Source: Monilinia fructicola (lineage: Eukaryota > Ascomycota > Leotiomycetes > Helotiales > Sclerotiniaceae). Taken from it: a stretch of 64,000 nt of DNA. A program made the position numbers and the translations under genes. The notes beneath the pieces were generated by a model, which saw nothing but the letters and a program-made list of their open reading frames with translations, did not search any database and was not told where the DNA came from. Location: contig VICG01000013.1 of assembly GCA_008692225.1 (NCBI GenBank), positions 1,426,001 through 1,490,000 on the forward strand. Reading direction: 5' to 3'. Positions 25,101 to 40,700 of the stretch are shown in pieces; the first letter of the stretch is position 1, and each line of letters starts with the position of its first letter.

Positions 25101-26617
25101 CTTTAATGATATTTTCGGTCTATAATCTTTACGCAGCAGCAAAATATATGATTTCTGCTTCATATTTTCGTAAGCAAGACTTAAACTTATGCACCTATGA
25201 GAACCTATCAGCGTTATACCTCGCAGTGATGCATCGAAATTTTGATATGGTATGTTTGAGTCTATCATATTGTAACATTGGCCGTTGTGCCTTTACTTCA
25301 AGCTGAAATTCGATCTAGGTAAAACTCCTCGTCCAGAATGGTGCTGATGTGAACTCTCCTTGGAACGTTGGGCGTACTAGACCTTTATATAGAGCAGCAT
25401 GTCTCGGTCATCTCGATATAACATTGTTCCTACTAGATAATAATGCTCATGATGTCATTAAAGACTCTGCACTGGGAATTGCAATTAGTCATAAAGAGTC
25501 AAAAATCGCCGATCTACTTCTTAAGCGAATGCGCCTCCCGCCCGAGAAAGGATACTTGGAAGAAGTGTTACTTCTAGCTGTGAGATACAACCATACATAT
25601 GTGGATATACTCCTATCCTATGGTGCAGATCCATGTTATCCGGTACTAGGTCAATTGTTGATCTCTCAATCGGCATTGGGAGCAACGGTGGGATATCGGT
25701 CTGGAGTTGATAGCGGACCAATGGGAGTTATCTTCAAGAAACTCTTACAGAATACGGGGATATTATCTGCCAGAGTCATAACAGAATTCTTGATGGGTGC
25801 TGCCTCATCACCTAAAGATATTCAAATCACAGATTATGCGGATCTAACAAGGCTTTTTCTTGAGCACCCAAGAGAATCCGGGGTAACATTTCAAAAGGCC
25901 CAATCGCCAATAGTCATTTGTGCCTTATATGCAAATCTCGAGATACTACAAATTCTACTGGATACATTCGATGATTCAAGCAGGCACCGAGCAATTATAA
26001 GGTATTATAATAAGAAAGACGTTCAGCCCTGGGACTGCATATCTCGCTCATTGTGGGTATGGGGAGGCCACGATGGTCGTGATTATTGGGACTACAGTTC
26101 ATTTGGGCTATCTCTTCCTGCTCCGCTATACGCTGGGATAATGTCTCGCAATCTGAATGTGGTCTTATTGTTGATGGACTACGGCGCTGATATAAATATG
26201 ACCACAAAACTTGGCACCCCCTTATTCTACGCTGCGGCCCTTTCCGTCAATAAAATAGTAGAATTCCTCATTAGCAAAGGCGCTCAAGTCATGCCATATG
26301 ACTCCGAAGGCAACGAGGAACCTTCGCCTCTTGTCATCGCCGCTTCCAAGGGTAATATTGAGATTGTTAAAATGTTGCTCGAGTTTGGCGCGGAAGTTGA
26401 CCATGGATCCGCGTGGACATATTCAATACTGGCTAGTGAATCCGGTAATCGATTCTATCCATCCGCAATCGAAGCTGCGGAGATGGAAGGACATGAAGAG
26501 GTGGCTACGCTGTTGCGGGAACATAAAGCTAGGAATAGCGTGCCATTTGTTGGGGTACCCGAAGATGGCATGAAGTTGGGAAGGGTAGAAGAGCTCGAAG
26601 ATGATGTCGCTGGTTGA
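22145..26617 (+). CDS. NACHT-ankyrin STAND protein (fungal NLR-like)
   Basis: Six exons: 22145-22471, 22543-22815, 22901-23298, 23351-24331, 24418-25249 and 25319-26617. Every junction keeps the frame and gives 1369 residues. Residues ~92-240 match the NWD-type NACHT-NTPase N-terminal region (WFQASERLKSDDPVL, then AVAWAGVCLFLP|LLLNPTQQ across intron 2). The NACHT NTPase has Walker A GCGKS at 419-423 and Walker B IVCIIDAFDE at 514-523, followed by the VTSRP sensor-like motif. After the winged-helix-like region, ankyrin repeats start at about residue 938 and include KLLVQNGADVNS, LLMDYGADIN, FLISKGAQV and MLLEFGAEVD. The architecture is that of fungal signal-transducing ATPases implicated in non-self recognition and regulated cell death. 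That role is family knowledge, not shown here. The repeats are diverged from each other, so this is not a high-identity, rapidly recombining array. The start at 22145 was chosen as the first ATG adjoining conserved sequence. Confidence 0.92.
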
Positions 26618-27836
26618 TGTTGGATATTTAAGGGTTCCTTTAGTGTTGCTTTTGATGGGTTATAGCATGGGTATTTCAAGTTTTTGTTTGCTTTATGAAC
26701 TTCTGGTCATTGGGCATCTGCCATGGAGATAATCTTGCGGAATTATATCACTACGTTCTCCAGCTCGAGAAATGAAATAATGACAACGAATCTCCACCGT
26801 GGATTATATGCATGCGTCTACAGATTACACTTGAACACGCAAACCCGAGGATTTCGTAACATCCCCTCCCGCTAATTCTCTTTCATCTTTTCAAGAACAC
26901 GCATACGACTACACTCTGGAACAGCAAGCTAGGGATGTATAGCTTGAACTTCTGTCAGATACATGATCACCAACTAGGAAATCGCCAAAAGTGTTCAATA
27001 CTGGCATCCCACCAGTATGTCAAAGTGCTATACATAAAATTTACGACGAGAAGATTCAATAACAAAGATCATTCATCCTTTGCTCCTCGCAGAATTCTCA
27101 CATCGCTATCCATTCTCATGCAACATCTCATCTAATTCCCGGTGGGCACGCACTGCACGGTGCCTACTGAGAGGGGGGTTTGGATGTTTGAATGCGATTT
27201 CCAATTTTGTGAACCTGTTTTATTTGGCGGGGAGTTGTTGGTGACGGCTTATTTTTTTCTTTTTTTTTTTTTTTTTTTTCGTTTTTCTTTTTGGGTGGGA
27301 ATCTATTTTGGTGGATTTTGAGGAAAGAGATGAAGGAGATGACATATGCACTTTACGCTCCAACCAACCATCCCGAGGATTCCATCTAGGTTTCTGGATT
27401 CACTTAGATGCGAGAGTCGACAAATCCTCCGGAAGGTACTTACCAACCCAAATATCATATTATCTCCTCACTGCAGAAACAGAATGCCAACCACAGAAAG
27501 AAAAAGCTGGTATGACTATTGCAATTGTCATTGATATCTATTTTCCCATCGGTCAAGCTGCTTACTAATTATTCATACATACCGTGCATCGTGATGCAGC
27601 ACGTACTCCTTGTCATTTATTCCCCAACTCCCCAGCCGTCCAATTCATCGTTACCGTAGCTTCGTAATGTGCACACACAGACTGGCTAGCGTGTCGTTGT
27701 ATCTCTTCGTGTTTACTGAATAGCACTTGTGGCTTTTAGATTCGTGGTTCTCATCAGTCTGCACGTGTGTGGCGACTCTTAGTATTCTTGCAATGCTGAC
27801 ATCTTTGTGTAAAGTAAATGCATGCAGATACCGAGG
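26618..27836. other. Intergenic region between NLR-like gene and MRE11
   Basis: The two genes are convergent, so this holds two 3' ends. A poly-T tract at ~27248-27280 is the only notable element. Short frames (for example 27308-27568) lack motifs. Confidence 0.5.
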
Positions 27837-30078
27837 TCACCTCCCCCCTCGCCTCCCTGAACTAACCCCACTCATCGGCTGGAAAGCATCATCATCATCC
27901 TCGCTAATTTCATCATCACTCAACTCCACCACTTGCTTTTTCTTCCCAGCTGCCTGACTTGCTTGTGAAAAATTCAATTGAGTTTGTCTTCCCCTAGCAA
28001 CGGCCGCCGCTCTCTTTGGTTGACTCTTTGTTTTTGGCGCTTCCTCCATTACTACATCTTCATCCTCATCATCGCTAGGTTCAGGATCTGGTGCCTTTTT
28101 TCTACCTCTAGTAGCAGTGGTTTTCGCCGGAGCTTTCTTTGCAGCTGCTGCGGGTTTCCTGGCCGGGGCACGTTTAGCGGGCACCTTTTTGGGGGCGGTT
28201 TTTGCATCGTCTTCCGCGAAGGGATCATCGGATTCCTCGTCACTGATTATAAATCCAGTTGAATTTTTCCCATTGCCGCGCTTGGGTGGGGGAGCAGGTG
28301 GTGCATCGTCGCTATCATCGTCCCCATGGTCTGTTTCACAATGCTCAACTTTCTCGCCCCACTCCCCGTCAATATCTGAATCGTAATCTGCGGGTCTGGG
28401 TTTAGGTTTGAGTTTCTTGACGGGCTTTGAGAATTTGCTTCCAGATCGCGCAGCGAGTGCTTCTTGCTGAGCACGGAATTTTTCCATAGCAGCGTTTAAA
28501 TATTCATCCTCGTCTCCAAAATCGTTGTCTGCACCATTAGCTTGTTTGATCAGTTCGTCGACCTGGGCTTTGAGGGATTTCTGTACAAAGAGCTCCATAG
28601 CGTGACGATCATCTTTATCGACGAATTGGCCGACCGCGTCACCAAAAGGAGTAGTGGGAAGGACCTGGAGGGATTGTTTTTCAAGGAATTCTTTCACTAA
28701 AAGTTCGACTTTCACATCATCGAAACCAGCGACCTGAGCAAGAGTCCCTTCTTCTGGAAGGTCAATTTCAGTGGCAGATTTACGGGTTGCGGAGGCTTTT
28801 TTGCGGTGATATTGGATCACATCCTTTATATTTGCGACGCGGTTGATGAAGCGACTAGAGAAACGTTGTGGATTTTCACAGTCAAATTTTCCACCTTCTG
28901 GGGGAGTGAATTCGACTTTCAGGCGAACAAGGGGAAGAGGAATCTCATTAAGCTCATCTTCTGGTTCATCTTGTAGGGAAATCCATTCGGCGCGTGCTTG
29001 GTCTATAAGTTCATCTACAATGGCCATGAGTTCTTTGGTAAGCTTATTGCGATTGTCCTTTACCTTGGCGAGGTGTTTGGTTCGCTTGTCAGTAGCGAGG
29101 ACAACTTCTTTGGTTATGAACGGTCGGACGGACTTCAAACGAATCTTTTGGACCTTGAATTCTCGGCCAGTAATGCTGGCAATAGCCACATGTTTTGGGA
29201 CAGCTTCGCCAGGTACAAGTGATGTAGCTACTGAAGATCCGGGTTGCATGACGTGGAAGGAGGTCTCCGGATTGTAGGTTGGATCAATGAGACATTCATG
29301 TTCGTGCCCCCAGACAACTAAATCCAAGAAGTCGGGAAGAAAATTCTCTGGTAAATACGAAGTTTCAGTGTGAGCGTGGTGATTTTGATGAACTGCCATG
29401 ATATTGAACCAATCTTTTTGTTGTACTCCTGGCTTGAAGAACTTGACATGTCCATCTCTGAATGTACGGTGAAGACGTTCGTCTCTCACATTACTCATCC
29501 CGTACAGCGCCAATTTAGTTTGGCCTTTTTGCAACAGCACCGGCTTGATTTGAATTCGATCAGCCTCAGGTGTTCTACCAAAATAATTGACCAGCCCGGA
29601 AGCTTGAAGTAGATCTAGAGCGCAGTAATTTCCATCTCCAGCTGGATCATCATGATTCCCATGAATAGAAAATACCGGTATAGCAACATTTATATCCGGA
29701 TCCTCATAGTTGACATGATTGAATGAACCATCGAAAATATCATTTGCATCGCTCAACAATTCTAACTCGCAGGGTTTTTCTCCAAGGCAATTCATTCGCA
29801 GTGACCGCATGACTTGATACATGGATTTTCGGGAGGGTTGACTATAGTGGAAGAGATCTCCAGCGAGTAGAACCATATCTACATCTTGATCTTTGGCTAG
29901 GCGCATAACTTCATCGAAACTCCTCCAGCTATCATCCTTGCGAACAGCATCATTCTCAGCATATCCCACATGGCTGTCTGTAGCAATAAGTATTCGGATC
30001 GTATCTGCGGCTACAGAATATTCAGCACGATATTCTCCACTTCCAAAGGGAAAGAGATCTACCTGTAAAGGTCGGCAT
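27837..30078 (-). CDS. mre11: MRE11 double-strand break repair nuclease
   Basis: Nuclease subunit of the MRE11-RAD50-NBS1 complex, acting in double-strand break resection, telomere maintenance and checkpoint signalling in the nucleus. Exon 1 is only 16 bases (30078-30063, encoding MPTFT plus one base). A 52-bp intron (30062-30011, GTAGAT...TGTAG) separates it from the large exon 30010-27837. The product is 729 residues. The unspliced frame would add about 70 unrelated residues upstream, whereas the spliced start gives the expected MPTFTAADTIRILIATDSH. Phosphoesterase motifs are D17-S-H19, G56-D57, G123-N124-H125-D126, and the metal-binding histidines of AVHQNHHAH and VWGHEHE. The C-terminal ~190 residues are acidic and Lys/Pro/Arg-rich with a GRGRKK-like basic patch, and they end in RRGGR, as in fungal MRE11. 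Its 5' end faces the mitochondrial uS19 gene 317 bp away. Confidence 0.97.
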
Positions 30079-30395
30079 CTTGGCCACTTGATGCTCGGCG
30101 GAAGCTCTCCGGAAAGGTTGGAGTTATTAAAGGTTATCGTAGACTCATTAACGACTAAAACATATATCAAATCGGTCAAAAATACGGTAAAACTTGTAGG
30201 TTTGTAGAATGAGACCCTCAAATTCGCGTTGGCACATAAATTTAATTGTTCTGGTTACCTTCAACATTTGGGGAGACGCGATCTGGATTAGCGTGTTTTA
30301 TCCCTGCAGAATGCGAGCACTTAGAAGAATTTATCAGACGACAAAGGTTTAACGTATTTGGCGACGATACAATTTGATATCAATTCGACAGCACA
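30079..30395. promoter_or_regulatory. Divergent promoter of mre11 and the uS19m gene
   Basis: A 317-bp interval between the two opposing start codons must contain both promoters. No canonical TATA pair is obvious. The inference rests on arrangement only. Confidence 0.5.
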
Positions 30396-30843
30396 ATGTT
30401 TCCAAGCAGAGCTCTTCTTGCACGGTCCGTCTGGAAAGGTATAGTTCATTCAATTTCCTTAAAACCAATAATCATATACTAACGTATATGTATCAGGCCC
30501 CAATATCGTCCCGTAAGACATTCTCTCGCAGAGTTGTTTCTCCGCCTGTTCTAATACGCCAACAACAGTCTCCCCATTTACAAACAAGTACTAGGTGTAC
30601 GACAGCCGCCGATAAGAACACAAGCAAGGTCTGCGACTATTTTGCCAAATTTTGTAGGCTTGACGTTCGAAATTCATAACGGCAAGGTTTATAATGAAGT
30701 AACGATCACGGAGGACATGGTGGGACATAAGTTGGGGGAATTCTCGGCGTATGTGATGAAGGCTTGAAGGAGGGGAATGAGGGGCTAATTTGGTGATTAG
30801 GACGAGAAAGCGATTTACGTACAAGCAGAGTAAGAATAAGTAG
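30396..30843 (+). CDS. rsm19: Mitochondrial small ribosomal subunit protein uS19m (Rsm19)
   Basis: Found by splicing; no single open frame covers it. Exons are 30396-30438, 30497-30512 (only 16 bp), 30569-30748 and 30801-30843, giving 93 residues. Introns are 58, 56 and 52 bp, with GTATAG, GTAAGA and GTATGT donors and CTAAT-type branch sites in introns 2 and 3. The protein begins [20 protein letters not shown] and contains the S19 signature around [20 protein letters not shown] and [19 protein letters not shown], ending in a Lys-rich tail. uS19 sits in the head of the small mitoribosomal subunit. The N-terminal [11 protein letters not shown] doubles as a plausible mitochondrial targeting segment. 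It is transcribed divergently from mre11 and convergently with taf10. Confidence 0.93.
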
Positions 30844-31337
30844 AAGGGGCAAGTATTTAGCATGGCATGGCGTTTTGGACTTGGGAGGATGTGCATTGTG
30901 TTGTATATCCGGTGTATCGTATAAGCTGGTGAGAGGCGGGGACTATGGAAAAGCCGTGGAAACCAGCTCTTCTTGATACTCTTATCAAAGACCATGAAAC
31001 TTCTAACTGGGTGGGACTCATTGTAACTTCACGGCCAAAGCAACTGAACGGGTCTTCTGCGGCATCGGTAGCATGTCCTTTGAAGTCATTAAGAGGCCAA
31101 CTGAATTGGCAGTTATCATAAGACACGCGCCCAATTTTCACATCCCCACATAGAATGAAGACAAAATGTGTAAAATAAGATGTTTCTGGCCAATCTTTGT
31201 ACCGGGAATAAAGAATCATTATACAATCTCGTGATGTGCCATCCATGAACCCTCATACCTTCTTGATAACTCCTAATAATTTGTAACGCCATAAAACCCC
31301 TCACCTTGACCGGATTATGCCTTATGATATCGCTGAT
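30844..31337. other. Convergent 3' spacer between uS19m and TAF10
   Basis: 494 bp holding the two 3' untranslated regions. The minus-strand frames here are antisense or UTR shadows with no recognisable motif. Confidence 0.5.
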
Positions 31338-31974
31338 TTAGCGATAGAACTCCCCACGCTTTACATTCACGCCATATTCTCCCACAGCCATTCCCAAGTC
31401 CTCCATGGTGAGGATTGTTCGGTTTTGACTACCTCCTTGTCCACCGCCACCATATCCGGGTCTTTGAATGCCAAGAGGCCCTCCACGTCCCTGTTGGTCC
31501 TTGCCTCCTGTCGCGCCAGCAGGCTGCTGACCTGGGATTGGGAAACCCGCTGCAGCACCCAAATTTCCCATAGGATTATTGGCACTTGAGGAATTGGAAG
31601 ACCGAATACGGGAATATTGATAAGCATCGGCTGCGATATCAGCGATGAACTTTTGAGTCGCAAGCGCAAGTAGACGAGCTAAACGCGCATCTGTTTGTGG
31701 AGGGGGTGGAAGACCAGCTTTTGTGAGATAATAGTTTGTCACTGCATCAGGAATCTACGAGCAAGGGTTAGATAACGAAAACAAATTACAAGGCAAAACA
31801 TTCAAGTCTTACAATTGGAGCATAATCATCCATCTTCCCAAGGAACTCTTTGAGGGAGATATCTTTTTTGGTTGGGAGTTTGGGTTCCTGGACTGGCGCA
31901 TCATTCTCAGTTGCTTCTTCTTCTTGTTTAATAGGAACGAGGTCCATAGCGGGATCTGGAGATGGTGCAGCCAT
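31338..31974 (-). CDS. taf10: TFIID/SAGA subunit TAF10
   Basis: Exon 1 is 31974-31813 and exon 2 is 31754-31338, with a 58-bp GTAAGA...CGTAG intron. The product is 192 residues. After an acidic N-terminus (about 1-40), the TAF10 histone-fold begins at [21 protein letters not shown], which spans the splice junction. It continues through [12 protein letters not shown] and [20 protein letters not shown] and finishes with [20 protein letters not shown] Gly/Gln/Pro-rich linker of about 50 residues separates the two parts of the fold, as in other filamentous fungi. TAF10 is shared by TFIID and SAGA in the nucleus. Its start lies 346 bp from the divergent prp43 start. Confidence 0.95.
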
Positions 31975-32320
31975 AATTATTTTTAGAATAAAATTTGATT
32001 ATCCTATAATAATAATTATGAAGTTGTGACCTTTTAAGGTTCGTGGTATGTTAAGTACCTACTAGGTAGGTATGAGAGTCAGACTGCTTGCTTATGTAAT
32101 ATGTATATACCTAGTGCTGCAGGTATGATAATGGCTCTGCTTATGTAATATAAGCGTGGCCAAAGGCGGTGACTTGAATTAGTCTAGCGCAATCTATGTT
32201 TCTACAGCATATCGATAACTTTTTCTATCTGCAATATTTTTGCTTGAATTCTCATCAGCCTTGTGCGCAAATCTCGAAAAAGTAAAAACAACAAAAACAA
32301 TCTTTGATCAGCTTTCAACA
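31975..32320. promoter_or_regulatory. Divergent promoter of taf10 and prp43
   Basis: 346 bp between opposing start codons. It contains a GTACCTACTAGGTAGGTA near-palindrome at about 32056-32073 and AT-rich DNA next to taf10. The shared-promoter assignment is positional. Confidence 0.5.
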
Positions 32321-34740
<2,420 letters not shown>

Positions 34741-37700
34741 ATTCCAAGATTCTTAATAACAGAAAACTACGTACGGGATATGTTTCCCGACGTAAAACCT
34801 CGAGTCTGGAAGTTGGTGGTGATAATTCATTCCTATCAGCGGATGAGCGTGGAAAAGAAAAGCATACGCTCCAGACTCGATACAAGCATAATTGGAGTTG
34901 GGTAGGCGTGCACATGTATAAGGCTTTAAAGATGACAAGGGGACGGTGTTTCTCTTCAAGCACAGCAAAAGCTCCTGGCAAGAATCTTTCAATTCCAGAA
35001 GGAAGGTCACTTGGATCAAAATTCTTAGAAGGGTCACAGGCGGCACTAGAACAGATGTGGAGGTGGAGGTGGAGGCGAAGTGGAATACCTCATCATCCGT
35101 AGAAACGCGCATGCGATAGATAGATCACGCGGAGAAAGCAAGGAAAAGAGTAGACTAATTGATCCTTTTACTGCACCGTCTTGGATCGCATTGTGCTGAG
35201 ATCGCCATCGTGAAGTGAATGTCCTGACGGCACTGTATTATCCAAAGTATATCTTCACCGGAACTGGTTCCCAGCCGGCCGAGTCTTGGGATGCCGAATC
35301 CCAGTCCTTTGATTCGTACGTGCATACTGGAGCATGATGCATCGGTCTCGGAGCAACAACAGCGTACCACAAGCTTGCCGCTTTCTCACAGATGCTACGT
35401 AATGCTGACACCCGCCCTCGGGCCCCTCACACGCCGATGGATATAGATGTAAAACACGAAAAAGGACCTGTTTGGGTGTACCGTCGGCGCGCGCGCATCC
35501 CTTGGTGGATTGGGAATGGAGATTCCAAGGGAAGACACAGAGGGGGGGGGATGTATGGGCCGGGTAAGCACTAGTCACCTCGCCTTGTCCTACCTTACCG
35601 TGCCGTAGCGTACCTTGCCTTGCATGAGCTACCTACCTCCTCCCCAACAAGCTCACCTCGCACCATCGATATCTGCAAAATGGCAATCTCACCATGAGCC
35701 GGCGCAAAGCGAGGCCCCTGTCGCCTCGCAAAGAGAGCGTCTCGATTCCCCAGCGGACCAAACGTGCCAAGTCGGGCTCGAGTCGAAGGATCATCGTAGC
35801 CAGCCAGCATATAGGAGCCAGGGATTCGCACCGGTTCGCGGATGGGGAGTGTGGTGTGGGGAGTCGGGGGGTGGCGGGGGCACGGGTAGATGTTGGGGGA
35901 GGGGATGTACGGGAGATGGGGACCATGCCATGGGGTTGCGTCGTCTGAGTGCGGCAGTTTTCGGCAGTGGTTGGGTGGGTGATGGGGGGTGCAGGGAGGT
36001 TTGTTGGCGAGGAGATACGCTGCGTGGGAGATGGGTGAGGAGGATTGTGGAAGCGAGCGAGCGAGAGCGTGTGGGTTCGTGTGGGAGGGGCGTGGCAACC
36101 AAAGGATTCTAGAAGCTGGCAATTGTCGACGCAGAATGATCAGAGCCGAAACTAAGGAACTACATACCCGATCCGAGATGGGTAGCTGGCACGACAGCTG
36201 TTGGACGGGAAGAAATTTCGAGGCCGGAGGCAAGATTTATGAATATCTATAAGAAGCGCTCTGCATGCAGTGTAGCGGAAGAAAATATTGGCCTGGTAGT
36301 ACAGCATTAATATGACTTAACGACTTCCTTAATAGGGACATTGTTGGTCAGCTCAGCATGGCAATTAGCCTAGCGATTCGATGAATCGTTTTCAGGGTCC
36401 GGCTAGACACTTGTGATGGTACAAGATGTGGAGGTTTTCTGGGGAACCCGGGCCCATGAGGTATTTGGATTACTTGAAGGAAGAAACAGTGAATCAAAAC
36501 GAATATCAACATTTAAGTATCATATCGCGAGGAATGATGCGAGCATGAAACGAATGGACGGTATTGAAACAGTTGAAATTGAGCAAGGGAAAGAAGAACC
36601 GTGGCTGCATCAAAGAACACGTGGAATGTCAAGAGCGAAGAACACATATGAGAGTTCGAACCTGCTGTGCAATGTCAAGAGCAGAGCAAGGCAAAAGAAG
36701 AAGGTGGTGCTGAGATGAAGCTTTGGGGGGGGAAATAATAGGAGATGCTAGGAAACAGGGAGTAATGAGTAAACTAGAACTCAAACGGACACATATTGAA
36801 GAGCTATGTGCGCCAATATGAGAACAGCACTTGACTGGAGAATCTTCAACATTACGTCAAACGTTTGAAGTCTTATTGGTAAGCTGCACGATACTTCCAA
36901 TCGGATCAGTGTGTTAGTGAGAAAGCAGAAGGTGTCAAATGTACATGTAGTGGGGTGACATGGGATAGACGTGGTGTGATGTATGGAATGCGTCCTAATT
37001 AGAGGTGTATAGAAATGTAATCCGGGACCTTGTTGGACACAAAACAGCAGGCCACGAGAGATTCTTATTGAGCTAGGCCGGATGTCAAAAGCCGGGTTGA
37101 CATCCGACTCACTGAAAGAATGTGTAACTTGCGATAGCATGACTCAGGCTTCCAATCCACAGAACATAGCTCACAGAACATAGCTCTTATCTTAGGTTTT
37201 CTGAATATTAGCTGAGTAATTAAAACAGAGCCCGAGCCGATAATATCGGCAGCTCATATCTATACAAATGAGGCTTTAGAGTTGTTAATCATTAGACATC
37301 TACGAGTCTCAATATGCATCTGCAATAATGGTACTATGTCTGGGATAGAAGCGGTATAGCCATATAATCTATAAAATACTTAGGTATGTCATTGAGGTGG
37401 CTCAGGCTTGTGAAGGGTTACTTTTTTGAAGTTCTCCAACAATGCTGGAGCAGTATTCTTCTTGGAGATCAGCAGTAGCGTTGAGGGTAGGTCCACGTGA
37501 GGGTTTGTGTACTTTACTAATGATCGACAAGGAATCTAGAATCATGTTGTGCATTCAAACAGAATTTCAGGTAGCGCAATGAAACAGTCGTATTCATGCA
37601 AGGTAGAAGACCCCGTTTTGGTGTCCCAGGACCACATTATAGTAGCATGGCGGTGCGAGTAGACCAAGTTAACATCCGGGAAGCTGAGACGATCTATTGG

Positions 37701-40700
37701 TGTCGAGGCATCACAAAAGTCCCTGGAAAATAGTGGATTCAATATCAAACTGTTAGGTTTTCAATCTGTGATAGACAGGTCTGAGTATAAATTGATACAT
37801 GATGAGGTACGATTGCACGATGTTAAACTTGGAGTATTCTCTGGGAAACTCCCAAGAAAGAGTTTGGGCAGAAATAAACGTATACCAGAAGCCAACAGAA
37901 TCCTCGGTCCCCCGCAATTCGGTATCCTCCGACTTTAAGAGATTTGTTTCTTCAATATTGCAGCAAAATTAACAGAAATTACCTATAAGAAAATAGGTTA
38001 TTGTTGAAGAATTGCACCTTCAGCCAATTGGGACATCCGCAGAAAATTTTGCTTAAAGAATGCGCACTAATTTCTTGATCAACAGCGCGCCGTTCCGTCC
38101 AGTTGCATCATCATAAGTATGCAGCCAACTTTGAAGTAGTATTCGGGTGGTCCATTGTTTTGGAAACAAATATGCGGGCTTAAGTTGACAATCGCTTGAT
38201 GTTTTGCCCATTTTGGCATAAGAGACTGATAGCAAGATAGCCCAGTATCTTAAGCTAAACAACATGAAGAACATGAGAACCACCAACAGAAAAACGAAAT
38301 GCGAAGTAATTTTCAAACTTCACCCCAAAGGTGGTCCCAGAGCCTTATTGACAAAGTATTTATTCGAACACGTGTGTCCCTGCATCATGCATTTAGCCTA
38401 ATAAAACGCCCGCTTGTTTTCTTGTGTTGGGCTAGAAGTGGCGTCAATATTCTCCGAGGATGATTATAGCAGAAAGATGTGTGAATCTGTGACCTCTACA
38501 AAGTTATAATGGGATGATATTATGAAAGAGTGAAGTTCGAATTTTACGGTTTGCGCAAACGAGAGTGACAGCTGTTGCTTTTTGTCATGGGAAACTCGTA
38601 ATCAACGAAAGAGATTTCCCAGGTATGGTGGAGGAGATAGGACCTAGGTTTGAGTATATAGCTCCCAGTGCGGGCAAAAGAGAAAAAAACCAAGAACCGT
38701 TGACAAAACTGGTACATTCGGGTACAGACTTCAAGAAATCTGGTAAACGCTCCCCATCTCTTTCCTAAGCGAGGTGCATTGTATGGTTCTCAAAAAAGCC
38801 GATTCGGGCACTGGCATAGCAATGCCACGTTGAGATTTGCGCTTACAAATAACACTTGGTGAAGTGTTTTATAAGCCTTGAAGGAACATTTTTTGTAAGG
38901 CTGCAAGTGAGGCAGTACCTTGTGCAACAACTACTCGCAATTCCAGTGACAGATAAAATGCGTTTCATTGGACTGTAGAGAAACAGGGATATATTTGAAG
39001 CCAGACCGAGAATCCAAGAGATATTGGTCAAGGTAGCACTATCCAAAGAAGAGATTTCGCTTCGACGGCCTAATTGCATTCCACCATATGCTTAATTTTC
39101 TTGATATCCGTGAGACTTTCGTAAAGCAAATTGCTTCAATATGCGCTCGGTCATAACCTATGTACGAAGAAGCTTCCTCGGCAGAAGTTTTCTCACATAA
39201 TAGCAAGCCTTTAAATCGCAAAGACAGTTGAATTAAATAGTTCGGAGGTTATGCTTAGCTAGTGGCATGTAGATTGGGTTGAGAGGGTCTGGTAGGGCTG
39301 GTGTGGAAATTGTGCAGCCGATGGTAGGAGGATTATCAAATAGTTCAGTCGTGCATTTGGTAGCATAACGGGTGGGGGTTTTTAGGATCATACATTCGGT
39401 ATACACATCATGAGATAATGTTAGTCGGTCATACTAAACATATAAACCTTAGGGCCGTCCGAGTAGGTAATTTCGACAGGTCGAAAAACAGAGCCCGAGT
39501 CTTGTCGGATGCCGTTGTTTCTGGAAAAGGTACACATATACTCTCCTAATTTAAAACTCGAACGATATCTCGGTAATTGGTAGTAATCTATGATGTGGAT
39601 CGTGGTAGTAGAAGACACGGCAGCCGCCGTGTAATCCGCCTCGAGTCTCAATAATCGAAATCCAGGTTTGTGGAAGTAAGCCCAGAATAATCAGATCGTT
39701 GAAGTATCACGATGCGGCAGTTCTCAATCCTTCTCCGTAAAGATGCGAAACCTGTATATTGAGAAATATGGTCTATGTGTTTGAAAGGTTGAAGATATGA
39801 TCCTTTCGGTGTAAGTCGAAGAATGGGGCGAATCCTGCGGCCTACATGCTTGTTTGAGCATGTATATATCCCCTCCATAGTATAGGCACCACTGAAAAAT
39901 CATCACACAATATAAATCTTCAATGACATTGCAGTACCGATAGCCATTGTTCTTGTGCGTTGCCTGTTTGAACGATGATTCGGTCAAGTCGCTCAAAAAG
40001 TAGACATTGAAGATTTGCTGCTGATCTTTGTGCTGTATGTAAGCAAAAGAGGACATATTTGCACACCCGATTTCCACATTAGTTTGATCCGCATCAAGGC
40101 CACTTTGTTAAGCCTTTTCGGTGGTAACGAATAAGGAGAATAAATTCAGTTTGCAATTGCAGGAGAAAAACATTGAATATGGCCATCGAACTATCATGAA
40201 TCGTGAATCGTGCCACAGCATAATTGTATGCTTGTACCACACAAGGTCACGAAACTCGGACTTAACTGCTTTCTTATTCGTTGCAACCATGAGGGTGTGA
40301 ATTCAAGGAAAAGGTGCATGTTTAACGGGTCACCGAAGACTGTAGGGATACCGTGGTAGAGTTGAGGAGCTCGAGCTGACAATCACGCCTCTTGGTAAAT
40401 TTTGTGCACAAAAGAATATTGATGTACAAGAGGTAGAAACGCTTGCTTGAAGTGAAAAATCTTGAGGCTCAAGATAGAGGTGGAGTTACTTTGTGGACCA
40501 GATTTTTACTTTCCAAACACGCGAAATTGCTCAGATTCGGCGGAAATGTGATGGATTGATGTTTCTTTTTTCACGAGGATGATGATCCTGAGCGGTTCAT
40601 GTACAACGGCCACTAAAGCAAGTAGCATTACCATCCCTGTTACGGCACAATGGCGGGTGGGAAGCGTGGAAGCTGACCCGAGACGCCTTCGCTAGCGACC

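Noticed and set aside
29993..30221. A ~70-residue N-terminal extension of MRE11 implied by the uninterrupted frame
   Set aside because: The extension has no resemblance to MRE11, and a 52-bp intron plus a 16-base first exon gives the expected family start.
35595..36233. A 212-codon Pro/Arg-rich frame on the minus strand
   Set aside because: Other frames over the same GC-rich stretch are equally open and none has a motif. Long frames are expected from the composition.
39421..40382. A possible minus-strand gene from several adjacent frames
   Set aside because: In parts of this stretch two or three frames look equally protein-like, no splice chain could be fixed, and no domain is recognisable.
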